Made by a program: the position numbers and the translations under genes
Notes under the pieces: model-generated
Told to the model about the DNA's origin: nothing
What the model saw: only the letters and a program-made list of their open reading frames with translations
The model's database searches: none
Assembly: GCF_002258785.1 (NCBI RefSeq)
Contig: NZ_NOYI01000018.1
Coordinates: 1 to 64,000 of the forward strand
Direction: 5' to 3'
Source of the DNA: Rhodococcus sp. 06-235-1A
GTDB lineage: Bacteria; Actinomycetota; Actinomycetes; Mycobacteriales; Mycobacteriaceae
Length of the DNA stretch: 64,000 bases
Part shown: piece by piece, positions 7,791-16,188 of the stretch
Layout: each line of letters starts with the position of its first letter
How positions within the stretch are numbered: position 1 is the stretch's first letter

Positions 7791-8900
7791 CTACTCGCGC
7801 CACTGTGTCCGCATCTGATCACCGACGAAATGCGTGTTCTCTGCGGACATCTCACGGCTACCCGATCGGCCGACGAGGTCGTCGATCCGGTCGTCCAGAC
7901 TGTGCGCTCGGGCCATGGCGTCGGAAGTGCGCGCCTCGCCTTCGGAGGACTCGACCAGATTCGCGAGGCGAACCAATGCGGCCACTCGACCGGTCAGCTG
8001 AGTCCACACCACTTCCAGTGCGCCACGGCGTGATTCGACCTGCGCAGCCGTCTCTTCGTCCACCATCGTCTCACCGATACGGTTCAGCTCGATCGCCACT
8101 GTACGAAGCGATGTGGCGTCGACCGCGATTTCGACCAGCTCGACGAACAGGTCGAGTTGGTTGCGCTGGATCTCGAAGTAGGTCGACTGCCATGCGGGCG
8201 AACGACGAACCCGATCGAACGACGTTCCCGCAAGAAACAACAGGGTGTCGTACCGATCGACGAAGCGATCGTCCTTGCGATCGACGAACTGATCGACCAC
8301 ACCGGTTGCCCACTCGACCCGGTCACCCACCGGAGTTCGACGCGCAAGCGTGCTCACCCGCTCCGTAGCCGCATCCACCAACGACAGCCCGCGCTCCGCG
8401 ACAGGACCGAACTTGCGCGGGGCAGGCGTCCGCATCAGTGCGTCGAATACTGCATCACGTTGGTCGAGATCGAGATGCAGACCTTCTCGGCGCTCTTTTC
8501 GTGCCGCGCGCACCCCGGTGGCGTAGTGCCGGTTCGACATCACCACGGTGGTGCGCTGGTGATCGATGCGTTTGGTCAGTTCGGCTACTCGCACTCGATA
8601 CACGAGTGCCGATCCGGGCTTGCTCGTCGTGTCTTTCGCGAGCCACCGATCGCGCTCGTCCACCAGGTTTCGCAGCGTGCCGAATCCCCCGATCGACGGC
8701 AGCGAGCGTCCCGCGTGCCATCGGTTGATCAGTACTACACGCGTAGGTTCGTCCACCTGCCCGGCCGCGACAGCGAGGGCGGCCGCGTCGGACAGCGGCT
8801 CGGAATGTCCGGGCAACCGGCAGTCGGCGCAGCGGCTGTGAACCTCGTCGTCGAGTCGTGCGCGCTGCTCGGCCGACCCACTGCCATCGAACTCGGACAT
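7791..8900 (-). CDS. hypothetical protein with N-terminal Cys pair
   Basis: I do not recognise this 369-residue soluble protein. It has a CADC motif at residues 24-27, with another thiol nearby, hinting at a small metal site. The rest is a long, charged, helix-rich body with many Arg/Glu residues and no signal peptide or membrane segment. It converges on the GntP gene and precedes the reductase on the same strand by 73 bases, so it may be cotranscribed behind that gene. Codon use looks ordinary for the neighbourhood. No function is proposed. Confidence 0.6.
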   Translation of the reverse strand: MSEFDGSGSAEQRARLDDEVHSRCADCRLPGHSEPLSDAAALAVAAGQVDEPTRVVLINRWHAGRSLPSIGGFGTLRNLVDERDRWLAKDTTSKPGSALVYRVRVAELTKRIDHQRTTVVMSNRHYATGVRAARKERREGLHLDLDQRDAVFDALMRTPAPRKFGPVAERGLSLVDAATERVSTLARRTPVGDRVEWATGVVDQFVDRKDDRFVDRYDTLLFLAGTSFDRVRRSPAWQSTYFEIQRNQLDLFVELVEIAVDATSLRTVAIELNRIGETMVDEETAAQVESRRGALEVVWTQLTGRVAALVRLANLVESSEGEARTSDAMARAHSLDDRIDDLVGRSGSREMSAENTHFVGDQMRTQWRE

Positions 8901-8973
8901 CGTCTCTCCTAGGTAACGCCGAACCGCCGCTCGTCTCGTCGACGGATCGCTCGCATTCGAGTGTTCCAGAACG

Positions 8974-10155
8974 TCAGATCAGCCCGCGGAGCGATTGCTC
9001 GGTGTGCGGCTTCTTCTCGGCGAGGAGTGTGCGTGCCACGTCGAGACCTTCCCAGACGTTCCACATCAGCACACCGCGAACGACGGACTCGTCATCGAGG
9101 TAATACACGACGCCCTCCTTACCGACCCACTTCCAGTCCTCGACGGTGCTCATCGTCGTGGACAACGTGCCGATCGCCTGATAGCCGTCGTCGTAGACGT
9201 CGGAGTAGAAGTACGGCGTGTAGGTGTACGGCTCGGCTGCGCCCGCCATGTTGCGTCCGGCCGCCTTCCCCATCTCCGTGGCGTTGTCCACGTGCTCGAC
9301 GCGTCGGCGGCCGAGAATCGCGTCGGGATAGTTCGCCACATCACCGGCCGCAAACACGTGTGCGTCCTCGGTCCGCAGAAACTCGTCGACGACGATGCCG
9401 TTGTCGACGGCCAGTCCGGCGGCGTCGGCCAGCTCCGTGCTGGGCCGCACGCCGAGACCGAACACGACGCCGTCCGCCTCCAGAGCCGAACCGTCGTCGA
9501 GTTGCAGCTGTACGCGCGCCGACGCCTCTGCGCCCGAGGTGACCTTCGTTCCCCGGCGCACGGTGACACCGTGATCGGCGAATCCTTTGTCGAAGCCGGC
9601 GGCCAGGCTCGGCGGGAACATGTGCCCGCCGAGTACAGCGTCGGAGGTGACGAGAGTCACTTTCACACCCTGCAGAGACAAGGCCGATGCGATTTCCGTA
9701 CCGATGTATCCGCCGCCGACCACGGCGATGTGGTCCGCGGTTTTCGTCAGTTCTCGCAACGCCCGGTAGTCGGCGAACGTGCGGAAATAGACCACTCGCG
9801 GGCTGGGCGCAAGATCGATTCGCGTCGGCTCGGCACCTGTGGCGAGGAGCAGCGTTCCGTACTCGTGGCGTTCTCCGGATTCCGTCGTCACGGACGAGCT
9901 CGATCGGTCGACCGACGCCACCCGAGTTGCGGTGTGCACCTGCGCTCCGGTATCCGACGCCGTGTCGAGCGGGACCTGATCGCGCCCGAAATCGGAGTCC
10001 GTCCACAGCTTCTTCGACAGAGCCGGCCGCGTGTACGGCTCGTCGGAATCTGCGCCGAGAATTCCGATGGAGCCCGAGGTGTCTCGCTCGCGAATTCCGC
10101 GAGCAGCGCTGTCGGCAACCATTCCCCCGCCGATGATCAGGTATTCGTACTGCAT
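8974..10155 (-). CDS. FAD/NAD(P)H-dependent ferredoxin/rubredoxin reductase-type oxidoreductase
   Basis: This 393-residue two-dinucleotide-fold reductase has the FAD motif GGGMVA at 9-14, the NAD(P)H motif GGGYIG at 147-152, and the ATG and FAAGD blocks of pyridine nucleotide-disulphide family II. Size and pattern fit oxygenase-coupled ferredoxin reductases and AIF-like proteins. No redox-active CxxxxC pair is visible, so it is not a disulphide reductase. No ferredoxin or oxygenase gene is adjacent, so its partner is unknown. The ATG at 10155 gives the canonical N-terminus. Confidence 0.8.
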   Translation of the reverse strand: MQYEYLIIGGGMVADSAARGIRERDTSGSIGILGADSDEPYTRPALSKKLWTDSDFGRDQVPLDTASDTGAQVHTATRVASVDRSSSSVTTESGERHEYGTLLLATGAEPTRIDLAPSPRVVYFRTFADYRALRELTKTADHIAVVGGGYIGTEIASALSLQGVKVTLVTSDAVLGGHMFPPSLAAGFDKGFADHGVTVRRGTKVTSGAEASARVQLQLDDGSALEADGVVFGLGVRPSTELADAAGLAVDNGIVVDEFLRTEDAHVFAAGDVANYPDAILGRRRVEHVDNATEMGKAAGRNMAGAAEPYTYTPYFYSDVYDDGYQAIGTLSTTMSTVEDWKWVGKEGVVYYLDDESVVRGVLMWNVWEGLDVARTLLAEKKPHTEQSLRGLI

Positions 10156-10422
10156 CGTTCACTCCTCGAAGTCGACGTGGTTCGCTCTCCGGGCTACCCG
10201 GAACGACGCGAGAACAATCAGTCACGCCTTCGCGCCGTGAACCAGCAGGTGGAGGAACCGACCGGACTGTATCGAGCATCACACCCCGAGAGGGTTGGCC
10301 CAGGCCGGTCGAGTGGGCATGTTGGTGAGGGCGACGAAACATCGTTTTAACTCGAGTCGAGCTGTAACGGTTCCGACCGGCCGAACGACTCACACCTCAG
10401 GACGCGAACAAAAGGAGACGAT

Positions 10423-10692
10423 GTGACTGTTCAGATCGATTCGCTGGCAATCGGCACCGATACCGCCGATACTGCTGCAGCCGACGTCGACCAGCTCTTC
10501 GACGAAGTTTCAACGCTGGACGCCACCATCCTCGATGCCATCGAGCGTCGCACGCGTATGGCGCGCACTCTTGCTGCTGCAACATCCGACGCAACGGCAT
10601 CGGATCACGCCGCTGATGTCTACGGTGATCTCGGGAACGACGGTCACGCTTTCTCGCGGATGCTGTCCCGTCTTGCACAGATGACCCGGTAG
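10423..10692 (+). CDS. small AroQ-type chorismate-mutase-like protein, probably degenerate
   Basis: This 89-residue all-helical protein resembles the small secretion-independent chorismate mutases of actinobacteria (Rv0948c type). It has the helix-1 pattern of spaced Leu/Asp/Ile with ERRTRMA, then a C-terminal YGDLGNDG segment followed by a helix rich in Leu and Arg. The middle basic segment that normally carries substrate-binding Arg/Lys is replaced by an Ala/Thr/Ser/Asp-rich stretch (about 51-62), so catalytic activity is doubtful. The GTG start at 10423 follows an AAGGAGA site. A strong hairpin follows, so it is monocistronic. The family call is moderate. Confidence 0.55.
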   Translation: MTVQIDSLAIGTDTADTAAADVDQLFDEVSTLDATILDAIERRTRMARTLAAATSDATASDHAADVYGDLGNDGHAFSRMLSRLAQMTR

Positions 10693-10723
10693 CGCCACCA
10701 CTCCCCCTTTCTGCTTCGCAGTC

Positions 10724-10758
10724 CGCGACCCCGTCGAGCACCGCTCGGCGGGGTCGCG
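10724..10758 (+). terminator. terminator hairpin after the chorismate-mutase-like gene
   Basis: A 16-bp stem (arms 10724-10739 and 10743-10758, one G-U pair) with a 3-base loop starts about 30 bases after the stop. It is very GC-rich and lacks a clean U tract. Confidence 0.65.
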
Positions 10759-10866
10759 TCGTGTCGGCAGGTGTGCCGGTGACTTTCGGGGCCGACCGCT
10801 GTCAGTAGAAGCAAGACCGTCGTCCGACGGTTCCACGCAGTTGTTTCTCACTGAGAAGGTGCCCCC

Positions 10867-11274
10867 ATGTCCCGTATGCTGTTCGCCAACATGCCCGTTC
10901 GCGACGTCGTCGCCACCCGTTCGTTCTTCGAAGGGCTCGGGTTCGCTTTCAACGACGTCTTCAGCGACGAGAACACCGCCTCCATGATCGTCAGCGACCA
11001 GGCGACGGTGATGTTTCTGGCGACGTCGCGTTTCGAGGACTTCATCTCCGACTCGATCTGCGACACGAGCTCGGCTCGCGAGGTCCTGATGTGCATCTCC
11101 GCCGAAAGCCGCGACGAAGTGGATTCGCTCACCGACGCAGCGATCGCTGCAGGCGGGTCCAAGTGGATGGAGCCCCAGGATCATGGGTTCATGTACGGCC
11201 GAGCGTTCCGGGATCTCGACAACCACGTTTGGGAAGTGATGTGGATGGACCCGTCTGCAATTCCGGAGAGCTGA
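10867..11274 (+). CDS. VOC superfamily (glyoxalase/dioxygenase-fold) protein
   Basis: This 135-residue protein has the two beta-alpha-beta-beta-beta halves of the VOC fold. It begins with the usual first strand, followed by the RSFFEGLGF helix, and ends with the DLDNHVWEVMWMD strand that carries the C-terminal metal Glu. It resembles glyoxalase-like proteins of unassigned substrate. A GAGAAGG site precedes the ATG. It converges on the SigG-like gene, with 11 bases between stops; VOC genes often neighbour such sigma factors, but no functional link is shown here. Confidence 0.75.
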   Translation: MSRMLFANMPVRDVVATRSFFEGLGFAFNDVFSDENTASMIVSDQATVMFLATSRFEDFISDSICDTSSAREVLMCISAESRDEVDSLTDAAIAAGGSKWMEPQDHGFMYGRAFRDLDNHVWEVMWMDPSAIPES

Positions 11275-11285
11275 ACAGCAGATGC

Positions 11286-12260
11286 TCAGAGGCGGTCGGG
11301 AAGGCCGAATCGATCGAACAGGGACAGATCGAAGAAGCAGGCCACGTGCCCGACCCCTCTGGCGTCGACGTCGAGAACGTGCAGCTGGAACGGCCGGTGC
11401 ACACCGTCCTCACCCAGCATGTACAGCCCGTACGCGGGTTGGCCGTTGGCACGGGTAGGCATCATCCGCATATCGCCCGCACCGTTGGCCGGGCAATTGT
11501 TTCGGATGAGTGACCCGATCGTCTCGGCCCCCTGGTACCACCCGACGAACGGCGGCATCTCCCACACCGCGTCCGAGGTGAACAAGGTGACCAACCGGTC
11601 GATGTCGTAGCTCTCGAAACACTCCACGTACTGGGCAAGGAGCTGCTGCAACTCCGCGGTTTCGATGGGCTCCACATCGTCGAGTTCGGGCGCGATCTCG
11701 TCGAGGCGCTCCCTGGCTCGCTGCAGCAAGCTGTTGACCGCCGTCGTGGTCGTGGCGAGCACCTCGGCCACCTCCGAGGCCTTCCACTGCAGCACCTCGC
11801 GCATCAACAGGACCACACGCTGCCGAGACGACAGATGTTGCAGCGAAGCGACGAAGGCGAGGCGCACCGATTCCCTCGTCACCACAATGGAGGCCGGGTC
11901 GGTCGAGTCCGCCAGATCGGAATCGGCGATGGGTTCGAGCCATGAAATTTCGTTGTTCTGAACCAATTCGTCGGTAGGACCGGAACTCGGTGCTCCCAAG
12001 CCGGTCGGCAGCGGACGCTTGGCCCGACCGTCCAGAGCAGTGAGACAGGTATTTGTCGCAATTCGATACAACCAGGTGCGCAACGACGAGCGCCCCTCGT
12101 ATTTCGCGTACCCCCGCCACGCGCGAATGTACGTTTCCTGCAACAGATCCTCGGCATCGTGGATCGATCCGGTCATGCGATAGCAGTGCGCCAGCAGCTC
12201 TCGGCGAAACGGATCGAACTGCGCGAGGAAGTCGTCCTGCTGCACGGAGGCCACGGTCAT
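11286..12260 (-). CDS. sigG: SigG-like ECF sigma factor with C-terminal SnoaL-like domain
   Basis: This 324-residue protein has sigma region 2 (about 12-80, with DAEDLLQETYIRAWRG), sigma region 4 (about 135-190, with the HTH ASEVAEVLATTTTAV) and a SnoaL/NTF2-like tail (about 205-324). This is the layout of the SigG/SigJ-type ECF groups, in which the fused tail takes the place of a separate anti-sigma factor. The ATG at 12260 gives the family N-terminus; a longer upstream frame is possible but overlaps the divergent gene. No anti-sigma gene is adjacent, as expected. Its own promoter should lie in the 70-bp gap shared with the RelA/SpoT-domain gene. Confidence 0.85.
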   Translation of the reverse strand: MTVASVQQDDFLAQFDPFRRELLAHCYRMTGSIHDAEDLLQETYIRAWRGYAKYEGRSSLRTWLYRIATNTCLTALDGRAKRPLPTGLGAPSSGPTDELVQNNEISWLEPIADSDLADSTDPASIVVTRESVRLAFVASLQHLSSRQRVVLLMREVLQWKASEVAEVLATTTTAVNSLLQRARERLDEIAPELDDVEPIETAELQQLLAQYVECFESYDIDRLVTLFTSDAVWEMPPFVGWYQGAETIGSLIRNNCPANGAGDMRMMPTRANGQPAYGLYMLGEDGVHRPFQLHVLDVDARGVGHVACFFDLSLFDRFGLPDRL

Positions 12261-12330
12261 GCGGTAGAGCTTAAACCTGAGGCAGACGCGCCACAGGTCG
12301 AACGCGCGCCACGGAAAGGTTTGCCCGCAC

Positions 12331-13332
12331 ATGTGGGTTAACCTCGGCATCGTGACATCGGCAACGAGCATCGACGACTTGGTCGAGGAGCTGTATCTGC
12401 AGCGCCGGCGGGCGTGGGAAGCCGCACTCGTCACCGCGCAGAACTTCCTCGAAACCATCGCCGACGAAATCCTCGAGGACGTCGATCGAGACCGACTGAA
12501 CGCGCAGACCGCGCGCATCAAGGATCCGGGCCGGTCCGCCGACAAATTGCGCCGCTACGTCTCCGAAGGCCGCATCACCGAACCGACCGATGCGGACGCC
12601 GTTGCCGAAGCCCTTCCCGATCTGGTCGGCGTCAAGGTGCTGTGCAAGACCCCGCGCGATCAACTGACGTTCGTCGCAGCACTCGAGCGCGCGTGCAACG
12701 ACCCGGAATGTTCCGTACGGTTCGCGCAACCACCCACCGATTACGTCGCCTTTCCCAAACCCAGTGGCTACCGCGCGTATCACGCAGTGCTGGTCGTCCG
12801 AGTGGCCACACACCAGGGCGATCTCGACGTGAAAGTAGAAGTGCAGGTCAAGACACGCCTGCAGGACGCGTGGGGCGAGCTGACACACGAGGACATGTAC
12901 AAGCCCGGTGAGGCCCTCAAGCCGACCAAGAAGCACACCGACTACGCCGCGCACATGGCCCACCTGCTCGATCAGGTGGACGCGATGGCCGACGACCTCG
13001 CCGCCCAGCTGGATTCTCTGACGGCCGCGTCGAAGGACGGGGGCGTGCTCGCTGCCGACCCGATCCCGAAGGATCCCGATTTCATTCGCGCCCGGGTCAC
13101 TCGCACCGGTCCGCGGTACGCGCTCGCGGTCGGGCCGGACGGTCGACGGGGGCTCGTGCCCGCACGATCGGTGAAGGCCGTCATCGGCTCCACCGACCGC
13201 ATCGCCGTCAACGACTACCTCGAGGTGGGCGACTACATCGACGTCGTGGTCGAGGACTCCGAGGACGCGCTGTACTACCACCTCACCTCACAGCCGCCGC
13301 GACGCAAGCCCGCAGCGAAGCGCAAGCGCTGA
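12331..13332 (+). CDS. RelA/SpoT synthetase-domain protein with extra C-terminal domain
   Basis: The ppGpp-synthetase signature is intact: RIKDPGRSADKL (62-73), DLVGVKVL (97-104, Mg-binding Asp97), PKPSGYRAYH (142-151) and VEVQVKTRLQDAWGE (169-183, catalytic Glu170). There is no hydrolase HD domain and no TGS/ACT tail, so it is a small alarmone synthetase type. After a coiled-coil-like stretch (200-232), residues 250-320 form a beta-rich module resembling an S1/OB fold, then a Lys/Arg-rich end. A GTG at 12352 is an alternative start; the ATG at 12331 has a GGAAAGG site. It is divergent from the SigG-like gene. It could make (p)ppGpp or modify another substrate, as toxic relatives do. Confidence 0.75.
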   Translation: MWVNLGIVTSATSIDDLVEELYLQRRRAWEAALVTAQNFLETIADEILEDVDRDRLNAQTARIKDPGRSADKLRRYVSEGRITEPTDADAVAEALPDLVGVKVLCKTPRDQLTFVAALERACNDPECSVRFAQPPTDYVAFPKPSGYRAYHAVLVVRVATHQGDLDVKVEVQVKTRLQDAWGELTHEDMYKPGEALKPTKKHTDYAAHMAHLLDQVDAMADDLAAQLDSLTAASKDGGVLAADPIPKDPDFIRARVTRTGPRYALAVGPDGRRGLVPARSVKAVIGSTDRIAVNDYLEVGDYIDVVVEDSEDALYYHLTSQPPRRKPAAKRKR

Positions 13333-13382
13333 CCTGCACTTCTCAGGAACATCTCACGTCCATGCTGTAGACATCGGTTCTC

Positions 13383-14867
13383 GTGACCACTACCGAGAAA
13401 TCCACGGTCGTCACCGATGCCGACACTGTCGACACTGCTGCCGACGAAAGTGGGTCCGCCGACCGGTACGCGAGATTCCGCACTGCCGAGACGGTGGTGC
13501 CCGCCATCTCCTTCGCGGTTCTGGCGAGCCTGTACGCGACGATGTCCGTGCTGGGACATCGGCAACTCCGCACATCCGGATTCGATCTGGGGATATTCGT
13601 CCAGCAGGTTGCGTCGTATTCGCAGTTTCGCGCACCGACCTCGGACCTGCTGGGTACCGGCTACAACACGCTCGGCGATCATTTCTCGCCCATCACGGCG
13701 TTGCTGGGTCCCGTCTACCGGGTGTTCCCGTACGCCGAGACCTTGCTGATCGCGCAGGCCGTGTTGTTCGCGTCTGCAGTGATCCCCATCAGCAGGCTGG
13801 CTGTACAGAAGTTCGGCACTATCGTCGGGGTCGTGATCGCTGCGGCGTTCGGGCTGTCCTGGGGTATTCAAGCGGCGCTGAATTTCGACTTCCACGAAGT
13901 GGCGTTCGCGATGCCTCTGCTGGCGATGTCGATGGTTGCCCTCGTTCGTCAGCGTTGGCTACCTGCCCTGGCCTGGGCTCTGCCTCTGGTCTTCGTCAAA
14001 GAGGACATGGGTCTGACAGTCGTCGTGATCGGCGCGCTGGTGGCACTGTGGGCGAGCGGACGAACCCGCGTCCTGGGCATACTCACGGCCGTCTGGGGCT
14101 TGGCCTGGGTGATCCTCGCCGTCAAGGTGATCATCCCGATGCTCAGCTCCGACAACTCGTACGACCAGGGGTCGAAGCTGCCCCCGCTGGGTGAAGGCAT
14201 CGCGGACACCGCACACGGCTTGGTGGCAGGCGATTCTCGGGCGGCGACAGCCTTTCTGCTGCTCGCGGTCACCGGATTCTTCGCCCTGCGCTCGCCGCTC
14301 CTCCTGATCGCTGTCCCGACGGTCGCATGGCGGTTTGTCAGTGACAACACCAATTTCTGGAAGCCCATCTACCACTACAACGCGATCCTGATGGTGATCG
14401 TGTTCGTCGCCTTGCTCGACGCGTTCGCGCGCAGCCACCGGCACGGTCAGCTCAGCCGACGAGGCCGCCACTACATCGTCGCGTTCGTAGCCGTCTTCGC
14501 AGTCGTGGCGTTGCCGTTCCTACCGATGGCGCGCATGGTGCATGCACAGGAGTGGACGATCGATCCGCAGGCAGCGACAGCCCGGGACATCTCGCAGTGG
14601 ATTCCCAAGGGTGATCGGGTTGCGGCGTCGAACAATCTCGTGGCTCAACTCGTCGCCGATCACGACATATCGGTCTTTCCACAGCGTGCCACCGATTCGA
14701 CGGTCCCGAACTGGATCGTCGTCAACCGCGAACGGCCCGCCGGGTGGCCGACGGACGAGGCAGGCGATCGGCAGGCGATCGACCGGGCGTTGTCCAGCGG
14801 ATACGACGTCGTCTACTCCGTGGACGGTATCGAGGTCCTCCACCGCGGCACCGGCGGTGCCCACTAG
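13383..14867 (+). CDS. DUF2079 integral membrane protein
   Basis: This 494-residue protein has a charged cytoplasmic N-terminus (about 35 residues), roughly nine or ten membrane helices and a C-terminal soluble domain of about 120 residues. The blocks SGFDLGIF, GDHFSP, FDFHE and VKEDMG are hallmarks of DUF2079, a family related to GT-C glycosyltransferases, so a role in cell-envelope glycan assembly is possible but unproven. The GTG start has no clear ribosome site, and TAGACA lies 9 bases upstream, fitting leaderless translation. Confidence 0.75.
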   Translation: MTTTEKSTVVTDADTVDTAADESGSADRYARFRTAETVVPAISFAVLASLYATMSVLGHRQLRTSGFDLGIFVQQVASYSQFRAPTSDLLGTGYNTLGDHFSPITALLGPVYRVFPYAETLLIAQAVLFASAVIPISRLAVQKFGTIVGVVIAAAFGLSWGIQAALNFDFHEVAFAMPLLAMSMVALVRQRWLPALAWALPLVFVKEDMGLTVVVIGALVALWASGRTRVLGILTAVWGLAWVILAVKVIIPMLSSDNSYDQGSKLPPLGEGIADTAHGLVAGDSRAATAFLLLAVTGFFALRSPLLLIAVPTVAWRFVSDNTNFWKPIYHYNAILMVIVFVALLDAFARSHRHGQLSRRGRHYIVAFVAVFAVVALPFLPMARMVHAQEWTIDPQAATARDISQWIPKGDRVAASNNLVAQLVADHDISVFPQRATDSTVPNWIVVNRERPAGWPTDEAGDRQAIDRALSSGYDVVYSVDGIEVLHRGTGGAH

Positions 14868-14903
14868 GGTTCACAGGGTTCTACCCTTCACCCGACACAG
14901 ACC

Positions 14904-16109
14904 GTGACGACGGCAATGGCAAGGCAGGTACAGGACATCGACGCTGCAACCGGCGATCCCGGCACCACCAAGACCGCACCGAAGCGTTCTCCGTGGAATC
15001 GGAAGAATCCCTATCGCGCTCGGATCGTGAGCAACCGACGTCTGTCCGGTCCCACGTCGGCCAAGGAAGTTCGGCACTTCGCGATCGCGCTCGGCGACAG
15101 CGGTATCGACTACCAGGCCGGCGATGGCTTCGGAGTCAAACCAGTCAACGACGCGGCGCTGGTCTCGGCCGTCGTCGACCGGCTCGGGGTGCCCGCCGAC
15201 ACCGCCGTGCACACCAAGTCCGGTGAGATCACGCTCGCACAGGCGCTGACGACGGAGTACGAAATCGGCATCCCGTCCATGGATCTGATCGAGGCCGTGG
15301 CCGAACACGCCGGTGACGCAGAACTCGATCACGTATTGCAGAACGGCGACCGAGCATCGTTCGACGCCTGGACGTGGGGACGTGATGTCGTGGACGTTCT
15401 CGACCTCGACCGGTCACCTGCCTTCGATCCCGCCGAATTTCTCGGCTTGCTGCGTCCATTGCAACATCGTGTCTACTCGATCTCGTCGTCACCGATCGCC
15501 CACGAAGGCACTGTGCATCTGACGGTGTCCACCGTCAGATACCGATCGGCCGAGCGTGATCGCGGTGGAGTCTGCTCGACGTACCTCGCCGACCGAATCG
15601 GCGACGGCCAGGAAGCGGGTGTGTTTCTGTCGGCCAACAAGTCCTTCCGACTCCCGTCCGACGACACCCCGATCATCATGATCGGGCCAGGAACCGGAGT
15701 CGCACCGTTTCGAGCGTTCCTCCACGAGCGTCGCGCGCGTGGGGCGACAGGAGACAATTGGCTGTTCTTCGGAGACCAGCACCGGTCGAGCGATTTTCTC
15801 TACGAGGACGAGCTCACCGAATTCGAGCGTGACGGCCTGCTGACTCGACTCGATCTGGCCTTCTCCCGCGACCAGCACGAGAAGATCTACGTGCAACACC
15901 GCATGAGTGACGCGGGCCGCCAGCTGTACGGCTGGCTCGAAGCCGGCGCGCATCTCTACGTCTGCGGTGACGCGGCCCGCATGGCCAAAGGCGTCGACGA
16001 GGCCCTACACGAGATAGTCGCCGAGCACGGCGGCCGCTCTCCCGATGCCGCCGAGGACTACGTCAACGAGCTCAAGAGATCCAAGCGCTACCTTCGGGAC
16101 GTGTACTGA
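14904..16109 (+). CDS. CysJ/P450-reductase-like FAD-NADPH reductase without flavodoxin domain
   Basis: This 401-residue protein carries the FAD-binding and NADPH-binding modules of sulphite reductase alpha subunit. RVYSISSSP binds FAD, GGVCSTYLAD the pyrophosphate, IMIGPGTGVAPFRAF NADP, and it ends in the aromatic Tyr expected to stack on FAD. The N-terminal FMN flavodoxin domain of full CysJ (about 600 residues) is missing. Stand-alone forms like this occur in actinobacteria and probably pass electrons to a separate carrier, or to a nitrite/sulphite or nitrate reductase. No such partner is nearby. The GTG start is 36 bases past the DUF2079 stop. Confidence 0.75.
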   Translation: MTTAMARQVQDIDAATGDPGTTKTAPKRSPWNRKNPYRARIVSNRRLSGPTSAKEVRHFAIALGDSGIDYQAGDGFGVKPVNDAALVSAVVDRLGVPADTAVHTKSGEITLAQALTTEYEIGIPSMDLIEAVAEHAGDAELDHVLQNGDRASFDAWTWGRDVVDVLDLDRSPAFDPAEFLGLLRPLQHRVYSISSSPIAHEGTVHLTVSTVRYRSAERDRGGVCSTYLADRIGDGQEAGVFLSANKSFRLPSDDTPIIMIGPGTGVAPFRAFLHERRARGATGDNWLFFGDQHRSSDFLYEDELTEFERDGLLTRLDLAFSRDQHEKIYVQHRMSDAGRQLYGWLEAGAHLYVCGDAARMAKGVDEALHEIVAEHGGRSPDAAEDYVNELKRSKRYLRDVY

Positions 16110-16188
16110 CACCCGCGTTCTTGTCGGACCCCCTCGCTACCGTCTGAACCACAGGCATCAGTTCTCGTCCGAGAAGAGGGTTTGCACC

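Noticed and set aside
8995-10350. A 451-codon plus-strand frame opposite the FAD reductase
   Set aside because: The reductase on the other strand has both dinucleotide motifs; this frame has none and no ribosome site.
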